This document shows positions 53,765 to 64,000 of a DNA stretch of 64,000 nucleotides, in pieces (the first letter of the stretch is position 1; every line of letters begins with the position of its first letter). A program made the translations under genes and the position numbers. The stretch covers positions 3,072,154-3,136,153 of the forward strand of contig CM055103.1 of NCBI GenBank assembly GCA_029204225.1. The letters run 5' to 3'. Source of the stretch: Diphasiastrum complanatum. Lineage: Eukaryota; Streptophyta; Lycopodiopsida; Lycopodiales; Lycopodiaceae. Under the pieces are notes generated by a model. It worked only from the letters and a program-made list of their open reading frames with translations, ran no database searches and was not told the DNA's origin.

Positions 53765-54805
53765 CATGCTTCAGAGAAAATAATAACTTGCAATCTAAAG
53801 ACTAGTTTATTTGAGAAACATATGACATCCTTACAGTAGATTGGAAAGAAAATCAGAATGCTAAGAATAGAATGATTCAAAGCTATTTGTGTTACCTTGA
53901 GATAGTAATGGATGAATCCAGTATCAACTATTTAGAGGAGTTAAAAGATTATTAGATCTATTTTTGTTTTCATCTCTTGTTGGCATAGGTCATGTTCTAT
54001 AAGTTATGCTTTAGATTTTTGAGATTATGTTGGACTTGGTTTCCTATGTTTAACTTAACTAAATGGGTTATATGGTCACTTTTATTAACAACATGTTTTC
54101 ATAATTCTTTGCTACGGTATTCCAAAAAAATTGTAGTCTTCACCTTTACATATGTGTCTACCTAGTCCTAAATTCTTGAAGTTTTGGATGTCGTCTTCAA
54201 ATCTATTATCCTTTGTGTGCCTTGAGCTTTTGGTTTATTTATTATAATTATCTTAAACAAGTATATATGGTAAGGGTATATCTCGACATGTGAGCATGCA
54301 GTTGAACTTGGGTGGGTAAGCCCAATCCAAGCATGCTACCACACAAGTGATGATAATGTTTTGGTATAGTTTGTGATACTCATGTATGAGATTGTATATG
54401 CAAGTTGCTCATTCTTCTTGCTATATGAGTTAATTATCTTAATTTCATTGTTTAAGTTTATGTAGGAACATATTCATCGCTAACCCTAGAGATTTCATTT
54501 GATAATAAGCAATTTCTAAAGTTGCATTTCATCATTGGGTTGCTTCACTCGACTAATAATGTTTGATGTTCTCCTCTAACTTGGTTATTGCCTTTTTGTC
54601 AATAGGGCAGAGAAATATTTCCAATGAGCAATGAATGTTGTTTTTCTAGATGGAGAATCAATGAGCAAATTCACCATGTTTTTGTGGTTGGCTCGAAAAA
54701 ATCGCTATAGTGCAGAGAGTATTCAAAGCTGCTATAGATGTAGACACTACCAACCCCTTTAACAAGGGTGACTATGCACACTTTTTATTGCATGCAGAAG
54801 AATAA
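52341..54805 (+). pseudogene. Broken paralogue of the TPR-like gene
   Basis: Exon 1 (52341-53702) starts MGVQIARCLQLRPLISG and follows the intact gene closely (IIRSMQNYTIQMRQ, REMQISFVWLFEQVYACTPKLMVSVMILL). A frameshift near 53275 and stops near 53438 break it. The exon end (YECYDRTDLAYQHALALD, LLANYAQFLYAVRHDHDR) and the GT donor are kept. Exon 2 (54606-54805) has a TGA at 54625-54627 and a 2-bp deletion near the AESI segment that shifts the frame. The intron position is identical, so this is a genomic duplicate and not a processed copy. It cannot make the normal protein. Confidence 0.9.
53705..53761. repeat. (CT)n microsatellite at the intron start
   Basis: About 57 bp of uninterrupted TC/CT immediately after the splice donor of the pseudogene. 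Confidence 0.97.
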
Positions 54806-55234
54806 CCATCATAAAAGTAAATTTATAATTTAAGGATCTCAAAGTTCTGGTGCATCCACCCTTTGTGACTTTCACAAAAGTGAAGTTCACAATACATTTG
54901 TATGATTTTAGTAATAATTTTGTAAGTGAAATTCCTTTGTGACATGATTCTTGTACATGTATCAATGTACTATAACATATCATTTTTATTTATTGATTCT
55001 AATTTGATGAAGCAAGACTTCGAAGTTTCATACATGTGTGGCCCTTTAATTTTTTTATAAGTTATATCGTGAGATGCATGAGATATGCCATGAAGTGACA
55101 CTAGCTTAAGCATTGTTATTGGTAAGTGCATAAGGATTTTCTACACAATGCTAAGTTCTATGTTCTTTGAGTGGAGATTTATCCCTAGTTTTTTTTTATG
55201 AGGTTAAGTTTAACCTTTGTTGGCATTTAGCACG
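54806..55234. other. 3' flank of the TPR pseudogene
   Basis: Shares blocks with the 3' flank of the intact gene (GACTTTCA, AAGTTCACAATACAT, AAGCAAGACTT), so the duplication extended past the stop codon. No gene. Confidence 0.6.
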
Positions 55235-56100
55235 TGTGAAGAATGTCAACTAGTTTTCTATATGGTTTGGCAATTTGGGCCTATATGAGGCCAAATATGC
55301 AAATAAAGTGTACATGGTTGGTTCCCATGTGTAAAACCAGTACACATGACTATTTTTTGAGTTGGGTCCAAGTTATTTGGTCACTTAATAATAAAATTTC
55401 ATCTTTAGTTTTAGTTTGGCAATTTTGGCCAATATGACGATTTTAGGACTAGTTGATAAGGTTGGCTAAAATCATCCATTTGGACAAGAGAGAGTCTTCA
55501 TTTACTGCTATAAATAGAAGGTTCTACGTTGGAAATAAGTTTAATAAGAAGTATTTCCACTTTGGATGCTTTGGAGTCAAAACTAGCTTGGTACTTTTAG
55601 TTCTCTTCTACTTGTGAGTAGAATCCATGTTGTGAGTAGAATCCATGCTGTAAATGATTTGTTGTTGTTCTATGGCCTATGAATACATAATTACTTCAGA
55701 TCTTTTCATGTTTGGATTTTCTTTTGATTCTATCAAAGTTATGATGAGTAGATCTCGATCAAACTAGAAATTCTGTGTAGAATTGTCCACAAATTTGACA
55801 TTTGTTTTTGTGCATCTTCTATGGTGCCTAGATCTATATTTAGGATCAAAATAGAAATTTTGTGAAAAATAGGTTTTTGCATCAATCTAGCATGATCTTT
55901 TGCATTTGTCTACATTTGTCTTTGATCAAATTTCTTCTAACTTGTGTTGTAGTTGGATCTTTGTGATCTTGAGAAATTTATACGTCAACTATACTCCAGG
56001 GACAAAGATTTATGTTTTTCGATGTAATTCATCAAAACAAGCTTTTTATGTGTTAAAAAGTTACACCTTCAAGCTTAATATGGTTTCTAGCTTCTAAAAT
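55235..56100 (+). repeat. Probable copia LTR, plus orientation
   Basis: Starts TGTGAAGAATGTCAACTAG, like the minus-strand start of the intact element's LTR (TGTGAAAAATTGTCAACTAG). It has a TATA box GCTATAAATAG at 55509-55519. No primer site or coding region follows. Edges approximate. Confidence 0.55.
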
Positions 56101-56291
56101 GGACAATCTCCACTAGTGAGTGAGCTATGGTCCCCATGTGAATGACTCTCCCTAGTAAGTGAGCTATGCTCCCCATGTGGATGATTTAATCTCTTTTATT
56201 GGATGAAAAATTTTCTTTGTGTATGAGCTTTGCTCCCCTTGGAAGAGAAGTCTCCATATATGGATGAGCACCAAGATTGTCAATTATTTTG
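56101..56291. other. Imperfect repeats of GTGAGCTATG(G/C)TCCCCATGTG
   Basis: Two close copies (about 56116-56135 and 56157-56180) and a degenerate third (56225-56245). Otherwise nothing recognised. Confidence 0.5.
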
Positions 56292-56663
56292 TGCACCAAT
56301 GGATAGATGAACCCAAGAGAACTCATGTGTAAGCATGAAGTGAGATAAGAGAGAGATAATGTGTCTTCCCACGGCTGTACAACTATATATTGCAGATCCA
56401 TGACTTATTAATGAGTTTGGTTTCCCTTCATAACAAAAACCCTAGCATTAATGTGGACTAGATTCAAATGTCTCCACATTCAAATTGAATCTTCTAAAAC
56501 TCATGTGCTACACTTTTTCACACTTTCCAAAAGTGTTTATTCAAATGCTTTCAGACTACTATAACTTTGAGAGGTCAAACTCTAAGTCTAATATGAAAAT
56601 TGGCCTCAATTGCCAAATATAAAAATATGACCAAAATAGCAAAACTAGTTAAAGTTTATCACA
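56292..56663 (-). repeat. Dispersed copia LTR (copy 2)
   Basis: Collinear with 23022-23396 at roughly 90 percent by eye. Minus strand starts TGTGATAAAC and ends TTGGTGCA. It abuts a Gag start fragment with no purine tract, so it is a rearranged end. Confidence 0.75.
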
Positions 56664-56803
56664 AGCCTCTCTTCCACATTTGCAACAATATCCATCAACT
56701 CATTCAACTCAAGTAGGGACTAAATCCTTACTTTCCAAGTTAGATAGTTAGTTGAGTTGAGCCTATTATTACTTTCCAATATGATTCCACTTGTAGTAGC
56801 CAT
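56664..56803 (-). pseudogene. copia Gag N-terminus fragment
   Basis: About 45 codons matching the Gag start of the intact element (42871-42735): MATT-GIILESNNRLNSTN, decayed W position, KVRI, MNELMDIVANVEER. It is cut on the left by the LTR copy. Confidence 0.75.
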
Positions 56804-56849
56804 AATGTATAATCACATATTTATGGAGATTGGAGTAGCTTGAGGTAGA

Positions 56850-57234
56850 ACCATCTCTCTCCTACTTTCATGCACATCTAAAAGTGGCAACTAGCAAACT
56901 AGTGACATTTGTCACTTTACATGCATGCATTTCTACCTACTTTTACCAAGTGTCAAATTCTAAACCAAAATTATCCAAATCACTATGCATGTGTCCAATT
57001 CACTTTGTGCATGCCTTGCATGTGATATGCCACGAGCTTTTACAAGCCCATTATTGGCATTTCTATGTCTACATTCTATATGCATGTTGTATATGACCAA
57101 CTAGATCCAAGAAACCATGTAGCTCGAGTTTCTTCTAGGCCAAACTTGGCATTTACAATATGAAACATTACACACATATAGAAAAAACTTTGCCAAAGCC
57201 TAAAGTCAAGATATTGATTTTTCATTTTTCAACA
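56850..57234 (-). repeat. Probable 3' LTR of a copia fragment
   Basis: The right edge is clear: minus strand TGTTGAAAAATG at 57234 directly after the purine tract AGGAGGAG. The left edge could not be fixed. Confidence 0.55.
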
Positions 57235-58795
57235 CTCCTCCTAAAAATTAATCTATCTTGACTTGAACATGGATCTTGGAATTAATCCAACATTGGCTCT
57301 ATGCTTGATGAAGGAATTTTTGCTCAAAGGTTTGTTGAGAAAATCTGCAAAACAAGGTGATGTGTCGATGTGCTCCAAGTAGATTTCCCCTCTCTCACGA
57401 AGTGATGTGCAACTTTGATGTGTTTGCTCCTTGCATGAAATATTGGATTGTTGGCAAGGGCTTGTGCTGAAATATTGTCACACATGATCAATAGTAGATC
57501 ATCTTCCTTGATAGTCTTTAGCTCCAAAAGCAACTTCTTGATCCAAAGCACTTCTTTTATTGTAGTAGTAAGTGCCTTATATTTAGCTTCACAACATGAG
57601 AGATATGATATCTTGCTTTTTGGAAAGCCAAGATATTAAATTTCCTCCAAAGTATATGACATATGCACTTGTAGACTTCCGATCTACTTTATCACTAGCA
57701 AAATCCGAGTCAGAATATCCAACAATAGAAAGATCTTCACTTTTGTATAACAAACCATAATCATAGGTTGAAGATATGTACCTAAGTACGTTTTTGGCCA
57801 TTTTCCAATGATGAATAGTAGGATTTTGCATAGCTTGGCTCAACTTATGGACACTAAAACTTACATCAGGCCTAGTTATGGTGAGCCAAATTAAGGATCC
57901 TATAAGACTCCTAAAAGAGTGATGTCCACGAAGAATCTTTCATTACCTTTGTTAGGGTCTTTTACAATTTGCTTTATAGGAGTATCAATACTCTTACAAT
58001 CTAGCATATTAAATTTTTTCAGCATTGAAAGAGCATACTTGGATTGAAAAACAAAAGCTTTCTCATTATGGAAGTCAATCTCTAATCCTAAGATGTAATG
58101 AATTCTTCCAAGATCTTGCATCTTGAATTCTCTTCCAAGTGCAATTTTGGTTTCTTCAACTAAATTGATACAACTTCCTGTTAGGATAATATCATCAACA
58201 TAAATTAGAAGAATGACAATATCACTATCATAGAACTTGATATACAAGGAAGGATCATAGTTACTAAGATTGAATCCTAGTGAGATAACGAAAGTGTTAA
58301 GTCGAGAATACCACGATCTTGGTGCTTGCTTTAGTCCATAGAGACTTTTGAAGAGCAAGCAAACTTTGGTTTTGTCTTGGATGAATCCAAGGGGTTATTC
58401 CATGTAAATTTCTTCTTCTAGATATCCATTTAAAAAAGCATTTGAGACATCTAGTAGAAAAACTTGCCATTTGAAAAAACAAGCAATAGAAATGATGATT
58501 CTAATTGATACCATCTTTGCAATCTCCTCATAATCAAGTCCATAAACTTGAGAAAAGCCCATTGCACAATGTCTTGCCTTATACTTGTTGATTGTGCCAT
58601 CTTGATTATATATGACTCGAAAAACCCATTTTCAACCAATAGTGTGCTTGTTGGATGGAAGATCCACAAGCTCCCATGTCATGTTGGCAATCAAAGCATC
58701 ATATTCCTCCTTCATGGATATAAACCATTCTTTTGAGTTGAGTGCTTCATATACATACTTTGGCTATTCATGTGAAACAAAATATTGTGGAGTCT
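57235..58795 (-). pseudogene. copia RT and RNase H, degenerate
   Basis: From 58700 leftward: ALIANMTWELVDLPSNKHTIG, a stop replacing Trp of KWVF, NQDGTINKYKARHCAMGFSQVYGLDYEE, deletion of the FAPV part, DVSNAFLNGYLEEEIYME, then 58358-57900 with KSLYGLKQAPRSWYSRLN and the intact LIYVDDIILTG box. A break near 57890 leads to RNase H (57843-57324; DSDFASDKVDRKSTSAYVI, MCDNISAQALANNPIF, RSKHIKVAHHFVRE). Related to the 38-44 kb element but distinct. No gag or integrase; the 5' side ends near the gypsy LTR. Confidence 0.9.
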
Positions 58796-59790
58796 TATGA
58801 TCTCACATTATCCAAATTTTGTCATATATTGTAAAAAAATTTCAATTTCCATGTATATAAAATGTGCTATAGTGCCTAAATACATGTAAAGGCCTATTTT
58901 GCACTTTGTAAATTCATATTTTGAGTAGAAGTTGTGATGTACTAAAGAGACGCAATAGAAGTTCAAAACCGACATTTGACGGTTTGTAAGTGACATTGAG
59001 GCTGAAGAACATTCCTATAAGGATAGCACTATGTGCCATTGTACATACGCATTTCTACGCAGAGCTGAGTATCAATAGAGAGTGAAGAGCAAGTTCTTAC
59101 AACTTGAACATTCTTTCCTTCTGTTATCTCTCACAAAATTACTTCTTATCATTTGTGCGAACACACTCTGTATGATCTGTGATTGATTGTGATACTGTTC
59201 TGTTTGCGTCACACACATTTCTTAAGTTATGCTGAATTTCAGTTACTCTAACACGGATTTTCAGGCGACACCAGCAAGTAATAATTCTGACTAATGTGCG
59301 CAGGGAATTAGCCGAAGCGGTTAAACATAACTTTTAGTAGAAACTCCTTCAACTCTGAATGAGCTATGTGTTCAGATAATGGGATTGATTGAGGCTCTGT
59401 CTTGTTTGCTTCATGCGATAAAAACTAATTCTGTGTTTGATTAAGAAGAACTTTTAGCTAATGTGATTATGCTTGATGAATCTAATTGCTAGTTGCTGTT
59501 AGTTTGAAGAGCCTGAAAGATAAAGTTATTCTTACAATTACAGACCTTGACCAAATCGTTTCATCATTGGTGTTCCTAGATGCCAATTTACCCAAATATC
59601 TTTGGATAACTAGTTATGTCGCTGTAGTATTCATTGTGAACTTTATACACTCTAGTCTGTTTATCATTATACATACATTTACCATGCAAAAGATGAGATT
59701 ATTCTTTCTCTTGGGGAACGATCAAACCTTTTATACTATGTAATTCATTGATTTTGTGGAAATCTATAATGACTAGGCCACCACATAATT
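58796..59790 (+). repeat. Probable 5' LTR of the plus-strand gypsy element
   Basis: Ends ...CCACCACA at 59785, five bases before the primer site. The left edge lies somewhere between 58800 and 59000. No open frame of interest; the stretch at 59486-59743 has no recognised domain. Confidence 0.55.
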
Positions 59791-59808
59791 TGGCGCCGTT
59801 GCTGGGGA
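59791..59808 (+). other. gypsy primer binding site
   Basis: TGGCGCCGTTGCTGGGGA, the type used by many plant gypsy elements. Confidence 0.88.
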
Positions 59809-59873
59809 GATGAATTTCACCTTTTGCAATATTTTTAAGTGTATTACATCTACAAATCTTTCTTATGTAATGT

Positions 59874-60875
59874 ATGCCAAGAACATACTCTCAAGAAATT
59901 ATTGAACAGAAACGTTTAGAGCGTGCACAGCTTTTAGAAGCATATAGGAAGTCTAGAGATTTGTATTTGCAGAATTTGCAAAACTTACCAGTTAGAGCAA
60001 GATTAACACCTGATGCATTTAATGATCTCTTACACGCTACTACAACATTTGTAGATTTATTTGAAGAAAGATCCATTGAAACACCAAGTTCTACAGATTC
60101 ACCTGAATCAGATTCGTCTGATTCTACTTCCGAACCAAGTTCAGACTCTTTGTCCGAGCGAAGTTTAGATTCAGATCCCCCAAGTTCATCTAGTTCACCA
60201 CCATATGTTAATATGGCTAATCCAACGCCACCCACATCTACAAAAATCAGATATGATTTCTTTAAGGGATCATCATCTGAATATGCGGATAGTTATATGT
60301 CGCAATTTGAATCCATTACCATAGCAAACAAAGAGCAGATGGACGAGGATAAAGTTAGAATTTTGCCAGGTCTTTTACAGAAGCAGGCTAGGATTTGGTA
60401 CAATCAATTAGTACCAAAAACTATTAATACTTGGAATGCTTTAAAAGCAGCATTCCTTAAACAGTTTAGGGAGATAAGATATTTCACTAGATTGTTGTCT
60501 CGTCTTAACTCTGTTGAAAAAAAGCCAAAGGAATCACTTAGGAAATATACTTGTAGGGTTAAGAATTTAATAGGAAAGTTAGGAGCCCAGTATCCAATTC
60601 CTATGCAAAATGAATGGTTCTTGGGTGGTTTGCCTAAGAAAATGGACCGTTATTGTCGACAGGGTCTGGTGACTTCTTTGAAAGATGTCATTGCCTCTAC
60701 CGAGAATTACGAAACCTCTCAAATTTCTCGCAGACGGAGAAATGGAAGAAAAAGTAATAAAAAACACAAATTTAAACAAACAGAAGAATCTGAAACATCT
60801 ACTGAGTCTGAATCAGAATTTGATTCAGTGGATATGGAAGAATCTTCTGAGTATTCATCTTACTCTTCTTCATAA
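59874..60875 (+). CDS. gypsy Gag
   Basis: 333 aa, uninterrupted. N-terminal charged helix (EIIEQKRLERAQLLEAYRKSRDLYLQNL); Ser/Asp-rich low-complexity segment at about 70-115; Gag core from about 125 (YDFFKGSSSEYADSYMSQFESI, LQKQARIWYNQLVPKTINTWNALKAAFLKQFRE, ESLRKYTCRVKNLI, WFLGGLPKKM); Arg/Lys-rich region at about 282-300; acidic Ser-rich tail. The zinc knuckles are not in this frame but follow downstream. Start chosen at the first Met after the primer site (66 bp). It forms the RNA-packaging shell. Intact, but the rest of the element is broken. Confidence 0.88.
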   Translation: MPRTYSQEIIEQKRLERAQLLEAYRKSRDLYLQNLQNLPVRARLTPDAFNDLLHATTTFVDLFEERSIETPSSTDSPESDSSDSTSEPSSDSLSERSLDSDPPSSSSSPPYVNMANPTPPTSTKIRYDFFKGSSSEYADSYMSQFESITIANKEQMDEDKVRILPGLLQKQARIWYNQLVPKTINTWNALKAAFLKQFREIRYFTRLLSRLNSVEKKPKESLRKYTCRVKNLIGKLGAQYPIPMQNEWFLGGLPKKMDRYCRQGLVTSLKDVIASTENYETSQISRRRRNGRKSNKKHKFKQTEESETSTESESEFDSVDMEESSEYSSYSSS

Positions 60876-61380
60876 GAAGAAGAATCTTCTTATAAGAAAA
60901 CTAGGAATAGGAATCAGAAAGAAAGAAAAGAATGGATAAATCCGAAAAGATGGATCCATTAAGGAAAAGTGTTGAGTTGTTAATAAGAGAAGTGAGTGAT
61001 CTAAAGGTCCAAATATCTGATGTTAAAGCCAAGCGAAAGAAAGCGAAGCCTAATGCCAATCTTTGGTGTACCGCGTGTGGGAAGGAAGGTCATTCTAAGA
61101 CCAACTATCCCAGTTTACAGACTAATTATTTAGAAGAGGAACTATTCCTTTGTTTGATTAATAATCATGAGGAGGTAGCTTATACTGCAACTCCTACTAA
61201 CCAAAAAACTATGATACCAAAACAACGTACTGGTCAACAATACACTATTTTGTGAAGGCGCAAAACATGAGATTCCACTCCACCAACCAGAGTAAGGGAT
61301 TTGTGCTACAATTGCGGAGCCCCGGGTCACTATTCTCTTGATTGCCCTGAACCCAAGGTTTGTAAACTCGCCTAGGAAAG
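60876..61380 (+). pseudogene. gypsy nucleocapsid region with two zinc knuckles
   Basis: An open stretch at 60932-61255 has a basic segment and the knuckle CTACGKEGHSKTNY, whose last Cys is Tyr. In a shifted frame at 61275-61373 a second, complete CX2CX4HX4C knuckle reads CYNCGAPGHYSLDC. The arrangement implies at least two frameshifts between Gag and Pol. Confidence 0.8.
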
Positions 61381-61653
61381 ATGACCTTCGATAATCTAAG
61401 ACGAACACTGATATGATAGTTTAGATGATAGAAACAGCCTCTGAATTATTAGATCAAGATCATCAATGGCCAGATTTAGAGAAAAAGTAAATAAAGTAAC
61501 TACAAGAAGTAGTAAAGATTCTTTAAACAGTTAGTAAAAATTCCTAGTAATAAAGAATTAAAGCTTGATTAGTCTAATGAAAAGCATTATGATGTTGATA
61601 TTAGTTCAGAAGCTAAGAAGCTTTTAGACGAAGAAACTAGAAAACTTAAAAAA
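61381..61653 (+). other. Decayed linker before the protease
   Basis: Lys/Ser-rich in several frames with stops. Presumably the former Gag-Pol linker; no motif. Confidence 0.5.
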
Positions 61654-62367
61654 GTGACATTTTCAGATCCAGTTATAAGTAGCGAGATACTTAGAGATCT
61701 GTCGCCACTTAGAAACCATTTTCATAATATTGTCGAAGACCTTGTTTCTAGAATGCCCAATATAACTTTTAAACAGTTATTAGACGATAACCGATATTAT
61801 AAAAAAAAAATTAAGCAATTTTTGAAGAATAGAAAGAGAAGAAAAACAAAGTTACCAATAGTTAACATAGGATTAGTTAATTATGTTGATGAAGGCCAAC
61901 CAGAGATTCAAGTAGTAATTAATGGCTGCATCTTAGATAATGTACCCATAGATTTCGGATCTAGTATAAATATAATGACTGAAGAAACAGCTTATGAACT
62001 AGACATTCATCATAGAATAGAACCCACATTAAGACATTTAAGATTAGTCGATGCAACTAGAAGATCACCAATAGGAGAACTATCTCAGGTTACAGTTTAT
62101 ATTGGAGACCATAAGTTTCTTATGGATTTTATAATATTAAAAACTACGAGACAATTGTCATATAAAGTGTTATTAGGACGACCATGGCTCTATCAGGCCA
62201 ATGTTATAACCCACTGGAAGAAAAAGGAGATTACCTTCAGAGACCAGATGGAGACACCGACAAGAAAAAGTCATAAAAGAATTTCCATATCATGGGAAAA
62301 AGATAAGTACGAAGGTGAGACACCTACATCTTCCTCGAGCTATACTTCGGAGGAAGAAGGGCTTTAG
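61654..62367 (+). pseudogene. gypsy protease, first copy
   Basis: 237 open codons. Active-site segment VPIDFGSSINIM around residue 100, where retropepsins have D[ST]G; flap and core segments (RHLRLVDATRRSPIGELSQVTVYIGDHKFLMDFIIL); the conserved end VLLGRPWLYQANVITHWKKKEITF at 172-195; acidic Ser-rich tail. The catalytic Asp is present; Phe follows it. It is upstream of a second, similar domain. Confidence 0.82.
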
Positions 62368-62800
62368 TCAGTAGGGATTGAGGAAGGGGAGAGGTTAGTT
62401 ACATTAAGAATACCTGCATATAGTAATAGAGTAGAATATGTAGATAAAGGAGATTGTGGAGTTCCATAGATTAGTGCGATCATAGGAGATCAGACCATAG
62501 ATAAAATACTAATAGACTTAGGATCTAGTATCAACTTAGTAACGAAAACAATGGTTAAAGAATTAGGATTAGAAAACCAGATACAGCCTATCACTTATCA
62601 CGAAATCCATTTAGCAGACGTGACTAAATGTATACCAGTAGGCGAGCTAAAAGGTATTAACGTAGTTATAGAGACAGAACGTTTGATATGAATTTTCTTG
62701 TCATGAATCCAGTAGATACACCACCTTACTTGATATTATTTGGAAGACCATGGTTATATCAAGCAGATGCTATTATAAATTGGTCTACCAAATAGATATT
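62368..62800 (+). pseudogene. gypsy protease, second copy
   Basis: Begins with an acidic/basic lead and a TAG at about 62468 in CGVP-ISAI, then KILIDLGSSINLVTKTMVKELGL (active-site Asp codon at 62515), EIHLADVTKCIPVGELKGINVVI, a frameshift near 62690, then PYLILFGRPWLYQADAIINW, a stop and IFF. It aligns throughout with the first copy, 564 bp upstream at the active-site Asp. It is a diverged tandem duplicate of the protease domain. Confidence 0.8.
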
Positions 62801-62843
62801 TTTTTCAGGTATTCTCACAACCAGTCCAATAGGGGGTCACCTT

Positions 62844-63236
62844 TTGAGATGGGGTGAGGAGTTAGCTAGACTTGCTGAATCATGGATCAATTTCATAGAA
62901 TGCTATGAGGTTGATGAGGAAGTAGACATACCGACAACATCCGAGTCGAGAGAAGTTCTAGTTGGAACCAGAGCAAGTCTGACCGAGGGGATGGTAGATA
63001 AAATAGATTACGTAGAAATAGAAATCAATAAAGATAAGACTTTGAATCTATATAAACACCAATCGGACCAAGAACGTGAAGAGTATATATTGCTTCTTCA
63101 AAAATATCAAAATGTGTTTGCTTGGTCGATGGATGATTTAATAGGTATACCAGTTAAATGGGGTGAACATAGAATACATCTCATTCAGGGAACAATACAT
63201 GTTAGGCAGCGCCAATATAGATTGAATCCAAAGTAG
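62844..63236 (+). pseudogene. gypsy linker before RT
   Basis: 130 open codons: acidic linker, then EYILLLQKYQNVFAWSMDDLIGI and HLIQGTIHVRQRQYRLNPK, the standard lead into gypsy RT. Ends at a stop exactly where RT begins. Confidence 0.85.
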
Positions 63237-64000
63237 TACTTATTAGTAAAAGACGAATTAGATAGATGTCTTAGAGTGGGTATTATATATCCTGTTCTAA
63301 GCAATGAGTGAGTGTCACCAATAGTTATAGTACCTAAGAAGAAGACGTGCAAGATTAGAGCTTGTTAGGATTTTAGGAAACTAAATGCTACCACAGCAAA
63401 AGATTATCATCCTCTGCCGTATACAGATACTATTCTTGACCAGGTAGAAGGACATGATCATTATAAAAGAGAAAGATAGATTCAAAACTACTTTCACCAC
63501 TGATTGGGAGACATATGCATATACGCGAATGCCCTTTGGTCTTTGTAATGCACCTGCCACATTCCAACGTATGATGACAAATATTTCTCAAAATTTTTTA
63601 AGAAAGTTTTTAGAAATTTTTATGGATGACTTTTGTGTCTATTCATCAACTAAAAACCATTTAGATGCATTAGAGAAAACATTAAGAAGATGTCAAGAGA
63701 CATCTCTTAAACTGCATCTAGCTAAGTGTTACTTTGGGATGAGGGATGGCATCCTTTTAGGGCATAAAATTTCGAAGGATGGTATACAAGTCGACATCGA
63801 AAAAAATAAAGATGATTTTAGAATTATTAGAACCAACCAATTTAAGAGAGCTTAGAGGTTTTATAGGACATGTAGGTTACTATCGGAGGATAATTAAAGA
63901 TTATGCTATAATAGTAACTCCTTTAACAAGTTTACTAAAAAAATCTGTTGAGTACCATTGGACACAGGACCATCAGCAAGCTTTTGATCAATTGAAACAG
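63237..64000 (+). pseudogene. gypsy RT and RNase H start
   Basis: RT fingers: DELDRCLRVGIIYPVLSNE, a stop for Trp, VSPIVIVPKK, CKIRAC, a stop, DFRKLNATT, DYHPLPYTDTILDQVEG. The first catalytic box (FLDGFSGYNQ in relatives) is deleted at 63455-63460; it resumes DRFKTTFTTDWETYAYTRMPFGLCNAPATFQRMM with the second box IFMDDFCVYS intact. A frameshift near 63810 leads to LRELRGFIGHVGYYRRIIKDYA, and the RNase H start follows to the window edge. Inactive RT. Confidence 0.92.

Larger units (their letters stand above)
59791..64000 (+). mobile_element. Ty3/gypsy element, plus strand, cut by the window end
   Basis: Order: primer site, Gag, zinc knuckles, two protease-like domains, pre-RT linker, RT, start of RNase H at the edge. 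Gag is open; pol has several breaks. The integrase and 3' LTR lie beyond the window. Confidence 0.93.

Noticed and set aside
53437-53880. Arg-Glu or Ser-Leu repeat proteins
   Set aside because: Produced by translating the (CT)n microsatellite at the pseudogene intron start.

Overview
The window is nuclear DNA from a plant, almost certainly a seed plant with a large, repeat-rich genome. Evidence: Ty1/copia elements primed by initiator-Met tRNA (TGGTATCAGAGC next to the LTRs), Ty3/gypsy elements with a TGGCGCCGTTGC-type primer site, and one intron-containing host gene of a plant TPR-like family. The gene-poor, decayed retroelement landscape would suit a gymnosperm, but that is inference. No rRNA, tRNA, CRISPR array or bacterial-type operon was seen.

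Layout. 1-2.7 kb: minus-strand gypsy pol remnant. 3.8-8.0 kb: complete but non-autonomous copia insertion (5-bp target duplication, non-TG/CA LTR ends, gag joined to the end of integrase). 8.4-16.7 kb: two copies of one copia family facing each other, separated by an integrase fragment from another copia family. 18.4-20.7 kb: the only apparently intact host gene, two exons, TPR-like protein. 22-29.9 kb: a scrap-heap of gypsy and copia pieces, including a 64-bp-arm palindrome around a primer site and a copia element deleted from its leader into RT. 29.9-38.1 kb: minus-strand gypsy element with 5' LTR, primer site, gag, protease, integrase and a downstream accessory ORF, but with most of RT and RNase H deleted. 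38.3-44.1 kb: a complete, apparently intact copia element with two LTRs that read as identical, nested in an older copia copy whose polypurine tract has become a 32-G run. 45.2-49.8 kb: a second complete copia insertion with near-identical LTRs but a scrambled internal region. 51.6-54.8 kb: a broken paralogue of the TPR gene. 55-58.8 kb: LTR and copia fragments. 58.8-64 kb: plus-strand gypsy element (primer site, gag, two protease-like domains, RT), running off the right edge.

How it fits together. A host gene duplicated as a genomic segment (intron and upstream sequence kept); one copy stayed open and the other decayed, and many rounds of retroelement insertion filled the roughly 32 kb between them. 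The 38.3-44.1 kb copia element is the only one here that looks able to supply all retrotransposition functions; at least three others (3.8, 32.6 and 45.2 kb) are deletion derivatives that could only have moved with proteins supplied in trans, or that lost their genes after insertion.
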